Shown one piece after another: positions 28,360-36,535 of a stretch of 64,000 bases of DNA. The DNA is from Dechloromonas sp. Dech2017 (GTDB lineage Bacteria; Pseudomonadota; Gammaproteobacteria; Burkholderiales; Rhodocyclaceae): the NCBI GenBank assembly GCA_009469585.1, contig SSXW01000013.1, forward strand, positions 34,164 through 98,163. Direction: 5' to 3'. The notes beneath the pieces are model-generated. The model made no database searches. It was not told where the DNA came from and saw nothing but the letters and a program-made list of their open reading frames with translations. The translations under genes were made by a program, and so were the position numbers. The stretch's first letter is position 1, and every line of letters starts with the position of its first letter.

Positions 28360-31300
28360 GGGCTTCCTCGGTGAAGGGCAGGGCGGTCTTGACGCCGAAG
28401 CGGCGGAAAAGGATGGGCAGCAGGACCAGGGTCAGCGCGGTCGAGGTGATCAGCCCGCCGATGACGACGATGGCCAGCGGCCGCTGCACCTCCGAGCCGG
28501 GGCCGCTGGCGAAGAGCATGGGGACGAGGCCGAAGGCGGCGATGCTGGCGGTCATCAGCACCGGCCGCAGGCGGCGTCTGGCGCCGTCGACGACGGCCTG
28601 GCCGACCGGCAGGCCGCGGGCCAGCAGCTGGTTGAAGTGGCTGACCATGACGACGCCGTTCAAGACGGCGATGCCGAGCAGGGCGATGAAGCCGACCGAG
28701 GCCGGGACCGACAGGTACTGGCCGGTGAGGAGCAGGCCGAAGACGCCGCCGATCATGGCGAAAGGGATGTTGGCGAGGACCAGCAGGGCCTGGCGCACCG
28801 AGCCGAAGGTCGAGAAGAGCAGGAAGAAGATCAGGGCCAGGGCGACCGGCACCACCACCGCCAGGCGGGCCGCCGCCCGCTGCTGGTTCTCGAACTGGCC
28901 GCCCCAGGTCATGCGGTAGCCGGGCGGCAGCTGGACGTCGCGGGCGACGGCCCGGCGGGCGTCGTCGACGAAGCCGACCAGGTCGCGGTCGCGCACGCCG
29001 GACTGGACGACGACGTAGCGCTGGGCGTTCTCGCGGTCCACCTTGACCGGGCCGTCCACCCGCTCGATGCGGGCCACCGTGGCCAGCGGCACGCTGCCGC
29101 CGCCGGGCAGGGCGAGGCGCAGTGCGGCGAAGTCGGCCGGCGACCGGCGCAGGCCGGCCGGGCCGCGCAGGATGACCGGCACCCGCCGCCCCTGCTCGAT
29201 GACGGTGCCGACCTGGCGTCCTTCGAGCAGGGCCTTGAGGTCGTTCTGCACGTCGTTGACGTTGAGCCCGGCGCGGCCGGCGGCCAGGCGGTCGACGACG
29301 ATCTTCAGGTACTGCACGCCGTCGTTGTGCAGCGTGAAGGTGTCCTCGGCGCCGCTTACCGTTTTGACGCTGTTTTCGACGTCGACCGCCAGCTTGTTGA
29401 GCACGCCGAGGTCGGGGCCGAAGATCTTGATGGCCAGCTCGCCGCGCACGCCGGTCAGCATTTCCGACACGCGCATGTCGATGGGCTGGGTGAAGGTGAA
29501 GCCGATGCCGGGGAAATCGGCCATCACCGCCCGCAACTGGTCGGCCAGCCAGGCCGGATCGGGCTGGCGCCAGCTGGCTCGCGGCTGCAGCACCATGAAG
29601 GTGTCGGTCTGGTTGAGGCCCATCGGATCGAGGCCGAGCTCGTCGGAGCCGGCCCGGGCGACGATGGCCTTGACCTCGGGCACCTGGGCCAGGATGGCGC
29701 GCTGGACGCTGCTGTCGATGGCCACCGATTGATCGAGGCCGATCGACGGCAGTTTTTCCAGTTGCAGGATGAGGTCGCCCTCGTCCATGGTCGGCATGAA
29801 GCTCTTGCCGAGCAGCCCGAAGGCGGCGACCGCGGCGGCCAGGGCGAGGCCGGCGCCGACCAGCCAGCGCCGGCTACGGGCCAGCGCCGAGTCCAGCACG
29901 CGGTCGTAGACGGCGGCCAGCCGGCGGACCAGCCACGGCTCGCGATGCACGCCGCGCTTGATCAGCCAGGAGGCGAGCACGGGGACGACGGTCAGCGACA
30001 GCAGCAGCGAGCTGGCCAGCGCGAAGACGATGGTCAGGGCGACCGGGGCGAACATCTTGCCCTCCAGCCCCTGCAGCGTCAGCAAGGGCAGGAAGACGAG
30101 AATGATGATGACGATGCCGGCGGTGACCGGGGCGGCCACCTCGCGGGCGGCGCGGAAAACCAGATGCAGGGTGGGCAGCGTCGCCGACGTCGACTCCGGG
30201 CCATCGGCCAGCTGGCTCTCGACGTTCTCGACGACGACGACGGCGGCATCGACCAGCATGCCGATGGCGATGGCCAGGCCGCCCAGGCTCATCAGGTTGG
30301 CCGACAGGCCGGCGCTGCGCATCAGGATGAAGGTGGCCAGCGCCGACAGCGGCAGCATCAGGGCGACGACCAGCGCCGCCCGCAGGTTGCCGAGAAAGGC
30401 GAGGAGGAGCAGGACGACGAGCACGATGGCTTCGAGCAAGGCCTTGGAGACGGTGCCGACGGCGCGCTCGACCAGATGGCTGCGATCGTAGAAGGGTTCG
30501 ATGCTGACGCCGGCCGGCAGGCTGGGGGCGATTTCGGCCAGGCGGGCCTTGACGCCTGCCACCACGGCCTGGGCGTTGGCCCCGCGCAGGCCGAGAACCA
30601 GGCCCTGCACCGCCTCGCCCTCGCCATTCTTGGTCACCGCGCCGTAGCGGGTGAGGGCGCCGAAGCCGACCTCGGCGACATCGCCGACGCGGACGACCAG
30701 CCCGTCGGCGGATTTCAAAATAATGGCTTTTATGTCGTCGACCGTAGCGATCGCCCCCTCGGCGCGAACCAGCAGGGCTTCCTCGCCGTCGTCGAGGCGG
30801 CCGGCGCCGTCGTTGCGGTTGTTGGCTTCGAGCACGGCCTGCAGGTCGGCCAGGGACAGGCCGCGGGCCGCCAGCAATTGCGGGTTGGGCACTACTTCGA
30901 AGGTGCGCACCTCACCGCCCAGGCTGTTGACGTCGGCGACGCCTGGGATGGTGCGCAGCTGCGGGCGGATCACCCAGTCGAGCAGGGCGCGCTTGTCGGC
31001 CATCGGCAGGTCGCCCTCGACGGTGAACATGAACATCTCGCCGAGCGGCGTGGTGATCGGCGCCAGGCCGCCGCTGACACCGGGCGGCAGGTTGTCGAGC
31101 GCCGCCGCCAGGCGTTCGCCGACCTGCTGGCGGGCCCAGTAGATGTCGGTGCCGTCGGCGAAATCGATGGTGATGTCGGTCAGCGCGTATTTCGAGGTCG
31201 AGCGCAAGAGGCGCTGGTTGGGGATGCCGAGCATTTCCTGCTCGATCGGCACGGCCAGCCGGGTTTCCACCTCTTCCGGCGTCATCCCGGGGGCCTTGAG

Positions 31301-31450
31301 GATGATCTTGACCTGGGTCGTCGACACGTCGGGGTAGGCGTCGATGGGCAGGCCGACGAAGGCGTACACGCCGGCGCCGACCAGCATGGCCGTCAGCACC
31401 AGCAGCAACAGCCGCTGGGTCAGCGAAAAGCGGATCAGGGCGGTCAGCAT
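28352..31450 (-). CDS. Heavy-metal efflux RND pump (CzcA/CusA family)
   Basis: A 1032-residue inner-membrane proton-driven metal exporter with 12 helices, two large periplasmic loops and a standard length. The N-terminal PIDAYPDVSTTQVKIILKAPGM is an HME-RND hallmark. The TM4 motif is AIGMLVDAAVVVVEN, closer to the AIGxxVDAAxVxxEN form of CusA-type pumps than to the DFGxxxDGA form of Zn/Co CzcA pumps, so copper/silver is favoured; this is inferred from the motif alone. ATG 31450 is used; a GTG one codon earlier (31453) would overlap the adaptor stop as GTGA and is equally possible. Confidence 0.92.
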   Translation of the reverse strand: MLTALIRFSLTQRLLLLVLTAMLVGAGVYAFVGLPIDAYPDVSTTQVKIILKAPGMTPEEVETRLAVPIEQEMLGIPNQRLLRSTSKYALTDITIDFADGTDIYWARQQVGERLAAALDNLPPGVSGGLAPITTPLGEMFMFTVEGDLPMADKRALLDWVIRPQLRTIPGVADVNSLGGEVRTFEVVPNPQLLAARGLSLADLQAVLEANNRNDGAGRLDDGEEALLVRAEGAIATVDDIKAIILKSADGLVVRVGDVAEVGFGALTRYGAVTKNGEGEAVQGLVLGLRGANAQAVVAGVKARLAEIAPSLPAGVSIEPFYDRSHLVERAVGTVSKALLEAIVLVVLLLLAFLGNLRAALVVALMLPLSALATFILMRSAGLSANLMSLGGLAIAIGMLVDAAVVVVENVESQLADGPESTSATLPTLHLVFRAAREVAAPVTAGIVIIILVFLPLLTLQGLEGKMFAPVALTIVFALASSLLLSLTVVPVLASWLIKRGVHREPWLVRRLAAVYDRVLDSALARSRRWLVGAGLALAAAVAAFGLLGKSFMPTMDEGDLILQLEKLPSIGLDQSVAIDSSVQRAILAQVPEVKAIVARAGSDELGLDPMGLNQTDTFMVLQPRASWRQPDPAWLADQLRAVMADFPGIGFTFTQPIDMRVSEMLTGVRGELAIKIFGPDLGVLNKLAVDVENSVKTVSGAEDTFTLHNDGVQYLKIVVDRLAAGRAGLNVNDVQNDLKALLEGRQVGTVIEQGRRVPVILRGPAGLRRSPADFAALRLALPGGGSVPLATVARIERVDGPVKVDRENAQRYVVVQSGVRDRDLVGFVDDARRAVARDVQLPPGYRMTWGGQFENQQRAAARLAVVVPVALALIFFLLFSTFGSVRQALLVLANIPFAMIGGVFGLLLTGQYLSVPASVGFIALLGIAVLNGVVMVSHFNQLLARGLPVGQAVVDGARRRLRPVLMTASIAAFGLVPMLFASGPGSEVQRPLAIVVIGGLITSTALTLVLLPILFRRFGVKTALPFTEEAHG

Positions 31451-32532
31451 CACTCGCCGCCCAGGCCGGCCAGCATGGCCTTGAGGCCGGAGCTTCCCCT
31501 GATCGCCACCCGCTCGCCGGCGGCGATGCCGTCGACCACGACGCTGTCGCCGCCCTGGCTGACGATGCGCACCGGCCGCGCTTCGAAACGTGCTTCCCGG
31601 TCGCTGGCGGCGGTCTGCACGAAGGCCAGGGTCCGGCCCTGGTCGCGGATCAGGGCGCTGGACGGCAGGTGCTGTTGCGGCCCGGCCGGCGCCGCGATGT
31701 CGACTTCGACGAACTGCCCCGGGCGCAGCGTTTCCGCCCCCTTGGCCACTTCGGCGCGGAGCAGCACGGTCTGGCTGGCCGGGTCGACGGCGCTGCCGAT
31801 GGCGATCAGCCTGCCGCCGACGGTGCTACCGGCGACCTCGACCGGGGTGCCCGGGCGCAGCGTCGCGGCCAGCCCGACCGGCGCCTGGATTTCCAGCCAG
31901 AGCGGCGACAGGCGGGCGATGCGGTAGATCATGGTCGCCGTTTCGACGCGCTGGCCGAGTTGCACGCCCTGGTCGAGGACGATGCCGTCGATGGGCGCGG
32001 TCAACGCCAGTTTTCCGCCCATTTGGCCATTTTCGGCGCCGCTCAGGGCCAGGCCGCGGCGGCGTTCGGCGAGCTGGGCGGCGGCCTGCACGGCGGCGGC
32101 ACGGCTGGCCTGCAGCCGGGATTCGGCGATCAGGCCTTCGGCGAACAGCTGCTCGTCGCGTTTGGCGGCCTGTTCGAGCAGGCCGGCCTGGCTCGCCGCC
32201 TGCACCGCGTCGCGCTGCAATTCCAGGGTCTGCGGGCTGAGCAGCCGGGCCAGCAGCTGGCCGCGTTTGACGGAGGCGCCGGGAGCGACGGCCAGCAGGT
32301 CGACCAGGCCGTCGGCCGGGGCGGCGACGACCCGCATCTGGTCGTTGGGAACCAGCACGCGGGCGGCCAGCCGGCTGCCGCCGGCATCGCCCGCCTGGCC
32401 GGCGACCATGGTCTCGATGCCCAGCGCCTTGACCTGGGCGGTCTGCAGGACCAGCGGCCCGGCCGCCCCGGCCAGGCCGGCCCAGGCGCACAGGGCGAGG
32501 GAAACGATGAAGCGGTGAGGAGGAAAGGACAT
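31450..32532 (-). CDS. Periplasmic adaptor (membrane fusion protein) of RND efflux system
   Basis: A 360-residue protein linking the RND pump to the outer-membrane channel. It has a signal peptide (about 1-25), a biotinyl-lipoyl half-motif (RVVAAPADGLVDLLAVAPGASVKRGQLLARL), a coiled-coil hairpin (about 105-165, EQAAKRDEQLFAEGLIAESRLQ), the second lipoyl half (LTAPIDGIVLDQGVQLGQRV), and beta-barrel and membrane-proximal domains. No Met-rich or His-rich metal-binding N-terminus is visible, unlike many CusB proteins. ATG 32532 gives a clean signal peptide; a longer frame start adds an unconserved prefix. It is the first gene of the efflux operon; its promoter should lie between 32533 and 32614. 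Confidence 0.9.
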   Translation of the reverse strand: MSFPPHRFIVSLALCAWAGLAGAAGPLVLQTAQVKALGIETMVAGQAGDAGGSRLAARVLVPNDQMRVVAAPADGLVDLLAVAPGASVKRGQLLARLLSPQTLELQRDAVQAASQAGLLEQAAKRDEQLFAEGLIAESRLQASRAAAVQAAAQLAERRRGLALSGAENGQMGGKLALTAPIDGIVLDQGVQLGQRVETATMIYRIARLSPLWLEIQAPVGLAATLRPGTPVEVAGSTVGGRLIAIGSAVDPASQTVLLRAEVAKGAETLRPGQFVEVDIAAPAGPQQHLPSSALIRDQGRTLAFVQTAASDREARFEARPVRIVSQGGDSVVVDGIAAGERVAIRGSSGLKAMLAGLGGE

Positions 32533-32614
32533 GGCCGCGCTCGATGGGAAACAGCGCGCCAGTCTAGCCGCCGACAATTAACTGAGCGTTAACCGCGGCG
32601 CCCCGGCAGTGCAC

Positions 32615-32643
32615 GAAAAAGCCGCCCGGCTGGCGGGCGGCTT
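32615..32643 (-). terminator. Strong stem-loop terminator after the YceI operon
   Basis: On the minus strand AAGCCGCCC pairs with GGGCGGCTT, followed by TTTTCG. It lies 17 bases downstream of the YceI stop (32660) and upstream of the efflux adaptor start, isolating the two operons. Confidence 0.8.
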
Positions 32644-32659
32644 CGGCGAGAGGAGTGGC

Positions 32660-33238
32660 TTACTGCTTGACGGCTTCGATGGCGATGCTGATCGTCACCT
32701 CGTCGCCGACGTAGGGCGCGTGTTTGCCCATGTTGAAGTCGGTGCGCTTGACGGTGGTCGTGGCGTTGGCGCCGATGGCGTCCTTTTTCACCATCGGGTG
32801 CGGCATCGCCTTGTAGCCGGTGACGGTCAGCGTCACCGGCTTGGTGATGCCCTTCAGGGTCAGCTGGCCGTCGATGGTGGCCGGCTGGTCGCCCTTGAAG
32901 GTGACCTTGGTCGACTTGAAGGTGGCGGTCGGGTACTTGGCGGTGTCGAGGAAATCCTCGCCCTGGATGTGCTCGTTGAAGGTGGCCGAGCCGGTGTTGA
33001 CCGACCTGGTGTCGATGACGATGTCGACGACGGCCGTCCTGGCTGCCTTGTCGAGGACGACGGTGCCGGTCGCCTTGTCGAAGCGGCTCATCTGGATCGA
33101 GTAGCCGAGGTGGTTGTAGGAAAAGCTCGGGAAGCTGTGGTTGGCGTCGAGGACGAAGGTTTCCGGGGCGGCCAGGGCGGGGGCGGCGATTGCAGCGGAA
33201 AGGGTGAGGGCAGCGGCGAGGCGGTTGAGTTTTTGCAT
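32660..33238 (-). CDS. YceI-family periplasmic protein
   Basis: A 192-residue secreted lipocalin-like protein. The signal peptide is about 1-23 (LTLSAAIAAPALAA), and the mature domain holds the YceI patterns FVLDANHSFPSFSYNHLGY, IDTRSVNTG, FLDTAKYPTATFKST and GQLTLKGITKPVTL. YceI proteins bind long isoprenoid or amide chains in an eight-stranded barrel. In this cluster it is the last of two YceI genes after a cytochrome b561 gene, a common trio thought to handle quinone or isoprenoid chemistry at the membrane. The two YceI copies differ strongly, so this is not a recent duplication. Confidence 0.92.
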   Translation of the reverse strand: MQKLNRLAAALTLSAAIAAPALAAPETFVLDANHSFPSFSYNHLGYSIQMSRFDKATGTVVLDKAARTAVVDIVIDTRSVNTGSATFNEHIQGEDFLDTAKYPTATFKSTKVTFKGDQPATIDGQLTLKGITKPVTLTVTGYKAMPHPMVKKDAIGANATTTVKRTDFNMGKHAPYVGDEVTISIAIEAVKQ

Positions 33239-33263
33239 GGTGGTTCTCCGTTGGTGGTTGGGG

Positions 33264-33830
33264 TTACTTGCTGGTGGCGGTGATGCGGAACTTGATGACG
33301 ACTTCGTTGGCGACGATGTCGAACTTGGCCCAGGCGCCTTCGCCGACCGCGAAATCGCCCCGGCGGATGCTCAGACTGCCGTCGAAGACGCCGGCATTGC
33401 CCTGGGCGGTGAAGGTGGCGGGAACGACGACCGGCTGGGTCTTGCCCTTGATGGTGAGCTGGCCGCCCACCTCGTAGCGGTTGCCGCCCAGGGCCTTGAC
33501 CTCGCCGGAGACGAAGCGGGCGGTGGGGAACGCCTTGGTGTTGAACCACGGCTTGCCGGCCACTTCCTGGTCGCCCTCGGCGGCGCCGGTGTCCACGCTG
33601 GCCAGGTCGACGTCGATGGTGGCGCGGGCGGCGGTCGGCCGGGCCGGGTCGAATTGCAGCTGTCCGGAAAATCGGCTGAATTTGCCGTCGACCGCGACAC
33701 CCATCTGCTTGTAGGTGAAGGTGACGGCGCTTTTGGCCGGTTGCACCTGGTTGTATTCGGCAGCCTGGGCGGCTGGCAGCAGGGCGGCCAGGGCCAGGGG
33801 GATGGCAAGGGCGCGGGCGATTCTTTTCAT
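33264..33830 (-). CDS. YceI-family periplasmic protein
   Basis: A 188-residue secreted protein with signal peptide MKRIARALAIPLALAALLPAA and a YceI barrel (SAVTFTYKQMGVAVDGKFS, VDLASVDTGAAEGDQEVAGK, FNTKAFPTARFVS, GQLTIKGKTQPVVVP). The EVAGKPWFNTKAFP segment marks the subgroup that accompanies cytochrome b561. It lies 16 bases after the cytochrome gene and 25 bases before the second YceI gene, so the three are probably co-transcribed. Confidence 0.92.
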   Translation of the reverse strand: MKRIARALAIPLALAALLPAAQAAEYNQVQPAKSAVTFTYKQMGVAVDGKFSRFSGQLQFDPARPTAARATIDVDLASVDTGAAEGDQEVAGKPWFNTKAFPTARFVSGEVKALGGNRYEVGGQLTIKGKTQPVVVPATFTAQGNAGVFDGSLSIRRGDFAVGEGAWAKFDIVANEVVIKFRITATSK

Positions 33831-33846
33831 GGTGTTCTCCGTGAGG

Positions 33847-34377
33847 TCAGCGTTCGGGCAGCATCCGGGTCAGGATGTCGTCCTTGTCGATGAAATGATG
33901 TTTGAGGGCGGCGCCGATGTGGCCGGCCAGCACGGCGACCAGCAGCAGGTTGAGGGCCTGGTGCACCTGGGCCAGCAGGTCGCCGGTCTCCTTGTTCTTG
34001 TCGAGCAGGTCGGGGATGGGCAGCACGCCGAACCATACGGTCTGGAAGCCCTTGGCCGAGCTCATCAGCCAGCCGGACAGCGGGATGACGATCATCAGCC
34101 CGTAGAGCAGGGCGTGGCCGGCGTGGGCGGCGAAGCGCATCGGCTGCGACATGTGTCCGGGCAGGGCCGGCGGCACATGGCCCAGGCGCCAGAAGAGGCG
34201 GAACCAGACGAGCAGGAAGACCGTCACGCCGGCCCACTTGTGCCAGGAATAAAGTTTCAGCTTGTCCGGCGACAGCGGCAGGTCGTGCATGTAGAAGCCG
34301 AGGGCAAGCAGGCCGAAGATCAGTACCGTCATCAGCCAGTGCAGGGCCTTGGCGGTGCGGGTGTAGCGGGTCGTCAT
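33847..34377 (-). CDS. Cytochrome b561 family protein
   Basis: A 176-residue inner-membrane diheme cytochrome with four helices (about 10-30, 45-65, 88-108 and 140-160). Candidate heme ligands are His13 (KALHWLM), His46 (SWHKWAG), His86 or His89 (FAAHAGHALLYG) and His141 or His152 (LAQVHQALNL, LAGHIGAALKHH). Members pass electrons between quinones and periplasmic acceptors. It overlaps the YgiD gene stop by 4 bases and is followed by the two YceI genes. Confidence 0.9.
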   Translation of the reverse strand: MTTRYTRTAKALHWLMTVLIFGLLALGFYMHDLPLSPDKLKLYSWHKWAGVTVFLLVWFRLFWRLGHVPPALPGHMSQPMRFAAHAGHALLYGLMIVIPLSGWLMSSAKGFQTVWFGVLPIPDLLDKNKETGDLLAQVHQALNLLLVAVLAGHIGAALKHHFIDKDDILTRMLPER

Positions 34378-35177
34378 GAGCGGTCTCCCGGGGTGAAGGC
34401 GTAGGCATCCATGGCCAGCACGTAATCGTCGATGCCGGCATGCAGGCGGCGGGCATGGGCGTGGTCGCCGCCGGCCCCGAGTGCGACAAAAAACGGCAGC
34501 AGATGTTCGTCGCTCGGGTGGGCGCGGGCGCCGCCCGGCGCCTGCCGACGGTAGTCGAGCAGTGCCGCGGTGTCGCCGGCGGCCAGGCGCTCGGCCACCC
34601 AGTGCGGGAATTCGCGGACGTAGGCCGGGGTCTGCCCGCCCTGGTTCCGGGCCAGCTGGTAGTCGCCGAGGTTGTGGGTGAGGTTGCCGGAGGCGACGAC
34701 GAGAAAGCCGCGCCCGGCGAGCGGGGCCAGGGCGCGGCCCAGGGTCAAGGCCTGCGACGGGCCGCCCTGGCTCTGGATGGAAAGCGGAATGACCGGCACA
34801 TCGGCTTCGGGAAACATCAGGCGCAGGGGAATCCACGCCCCGTGGTCGAGGCCGCGGCGGTCGTCGGCGAGCGCCGGCAGGCCGGCCTGGCGCAGCGCGG
34901 CGACGACTTCGGCGGCGCCTTCGCGGCAGCCGCTGGCCGGGTAGGCAATCCGGTAGAGCGCCGGGTCGAAGCCGTAGAAGTCGTGGATGGTTTCCAGGCG
35001 TTCGGCGAAGCCGACGGTCGGCTGGGCGGTGTCCCAGTGGGCGCTGACCGCGACGATGGCGCGCGGCGTGGCCAGCGTGCGGGCCAGGCCGGCCAGGGCG
35101 GCGCCGGCCGCGCCGGGGCGCAGCGCCATGGTCGGCGCGCCGTGCGGGACGAAGAGGGCGGGTTGGGTGGCTGACAT
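34374..35177 (-). CDS. ygiD: LigB/DODA-type extradiol dioxygenase (YgiD-like)
   Basis: A 267-residue non-heme metal-dependent dioxygenase of the DODA/YgiD family. It has LFVPHGAPTMAL (metal ligand His about 12), VSAHWDTAQPTVG (His about 47), GLDHGAWIPLRLMFP (His about 110), ASGNLTHNL and HPSDEHLLPFFVALGA, all conserved in the group. YgiD cleaves dihydroxyphenylalanine-type catechols, but the true substrate here is unknown. It is the first gene of the cytochrome b561-YceI unit and diverges from a LysR regulator, which probably controls it. ATG 35177 fits the family N-terminus. Confidence 0.9.
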   Translation of the reverse strand: MSATQPALFVPHGAPTMALRPGAAGAALAGLARTLATPRAIVAVSAHWDTAQPTVGFAERLETIHDFYGFDPALYRIAYPASGCREGAAEVVAALRQAGLPALADDRRGLDHGAWIPLRLMFPEADVPVIPLSIQSQGGPSQALTLGRALAPLAGRGFLVVASGNLTHNLGDYQLARNQGGQTPAYVREFPHWVAERLAAGDTAALLDYRRQAPGGARAHPSDEHLLPFFVALGAGGDHAHARRLHAGIDDYVLAMDAYAFTPGDRS

Positions 35178-35270
35178 GCTGGGCTCCGGTGACGATGGCT
35201 CTACTGTAGGCTCGTTATCTGCAACGAAATAGTAGACAATTGGCAAATGATTATTGCGTGAGTGGCAACA
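35178..35270. promoter_or_regulatory. Divergent promoter/operator region between ygiD and lysR
   Basis: A 93-base, locally AT-rich gap between two divergent start codons. It is the expected place for LysR binding. The stretch around 35230-35268 contains imperfect repeats of TTGGCAA/GTGGCAA and a TGATTATTGCG segment. No clean T-N11-A palindrome could be fixed by eye. Confidence 0.4.
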
Positions 35271-36158
35271 ATGGACAGGCTGGACGCCATGCATCTCTTC
35301 CTGCGGGTCGCCGAACTGGGCAGCTTCTCGGCCGTCGCCCAGCAGCTGGGGCTGGCCAGCTCGGTGGTGACGCGGCAGATCGCCGCCCTCGAGAGCCATC
35401 TCGGCGTCAAGCTGATGGTGCGCAGCACCCGCCGCCTGGCGCTGACCTCGGCCGGGACAGCCTACCTGGAAAAGTGCCGGGTGATCCTCAACCTGGTCGA
35501 GGCGGCCGAAACCGGCGTCGCCGAGGAAAGGCAGGCGCCGCGCGGCAACATCCGTCTCGGCTTGCCGCTCAGCTACGGCCTGAAGCGGCTGGCCCCCATC
35601 CTCCTCGAATTTTCCCGGCACTACCCGGAGGTCAGCCTGGACATGGATTTCAGCGACCGCCGTATCAACCTGATCGAGGAGGGCGTCGACCTGTCGATCC
35701 GCATCACGCGTAGGCTGGAGGCCGGCGACGTGGCTCGCCGCCTCGGTTCGAGCCGGCTGCTGGCGCTGGCCGCGCCGGCATACCTCGATCGCCACGGTCG
35801 ACCGGAAAATCCGGCTGAATTGGCCAATCACCTGTGCCTCGGCTACACCAACGCCGGCAGCGGCGATGTCTGGCCGTTCACGGTCGACGGCCAGGTCGAG
35901 AACATCCATGTGCGCAGCCGCTTCAACGCCAACAACGGCGAACTGCTGATCGAGGCCGCCGCCCAGGGCCTGGGCATCACCTGCCAGCCGGATTTCATCG
36001 CCGAACCCTTGCTGGCCGCCGGCCGGGTCGTCGAAATCCTCGCCGATTACCCGATGCCGCCCCTCGGCATCTACGCCATGCTGCCCAGCAACCGCCACGT
36101 GCCGCACCGCGTGCGGGTCCTCATCGACACGCTGGCCGAGCGGCTGGCCACGGCCTGA
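35271..36158 (+). CDS. LysR-family transcriptional regulator
   Basis: A 295-residue regulator with an N-terminal winged helix (MDRLDAMHLFLRVAELGSFS; LGLASSVVTRQIAALESHLG; RSTRRLALTSAG) and a substrate-binding domain from about 90 of the CrgA/YhjC-like subgroup (GNIRLGLPLSYGLKRLAPIL). The start is ATG 35271; an in-frame GTG three codons earlier is less likely. Its divergent orientation to ygiD suggests control of the ygiD-cytochrome-YceI operon. Inducer unknown. Confidence 0.93.
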   Translation: MDRLDAMHLFLRVAELGSFSAVAQQLGLASSVVTRQIAALESHLGVKLMVRSTRRLALTSAGTAYLEKCRVILNLVEAAETGVAEERQAPRGNIRLGLPLSYGLKRLAPILLEFSRHYPEVSLDMDFSDRRINLIEEGVDLSIRITRRLEAGDVARRLGSSRLLALAAPAYLDRHGRPENPAELANHLCLGYTNAGSGDVWPFTVDGQVENIHVRSRFNANNGELLIEAAAQGLGITCQPDFIAEPLLAAGRVVEILADYPMPPLGIYAMLPSNRHVPHRVRVLIDTLAERLATA

Positions 36159-36269
36159 GGCAACAAGTCTTCACATATCGATGCCGGCGACCAGCATGCT
36201 TTCGGCGTAGAATCGAAATGCGGCGGGCATTGCCTGTCGTCAGTTCCCGGATATGTACGAGAGGCAGCC

Positions 36270-36521
36270 ATGAGCATCCTGTGGACCCTACTGATCGGCT
36301 TCGCCATCGGCGTCATCGCCAAGTTGCTGCATCCCGGCCGCGAGGACATGGGCTTCGTCGCCACCTTGCTGCTCGGCATGGGCGGCTCCTTCGCCGCCGG
36401 CCTGGTCGGCCAGATGCTCGGCTGGTATCGCGCCGGCCAGGGCGCCGGCCTGGCTGCCTCGGTGGTAGCTGCCATCGTGCTGCTCGTTATCTACGGCCGG
36501 ATTCGCGACCGCCAGGCCTGA
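36270..36521 (+). CDS. GlsB/YeaQ/YmgE-type small membrane protein
   Basis: An 83-residue protein with three hydrophobic helices (about 3-18, 28-48 and 58-76) and the family pattern LIGFAIGVIAKLLHPGRE, LLGMGGSFAAGLVGQMLGW. These transglycosylase-associated-type proteins are often stress-induced; their function is not settled. GAGAGGCAGCC precedes the ATG. It is monocistronic and convergent with the EAL-protein gene, whose stop is 14 bases away. Confidence 0.85.
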   Translation: MSILWTLLIGFAIGVIAKLLHPGREDMGFVATLLLGMGGSFAAGLVGQMLGWYRAGQGAGLAASVVAAIVLLVIYGRIRDRQA

Positions 36522-36535
36522 TCAGGCCCGAGCGG

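Noticed and set aside
27326..31927. 1533-codon plus-strand open frame opposite the efflux operon
   Set aside because: Antisense shadow of the RND pump and channel genes; Gln/Asp/Gly-rich nonsense composition.
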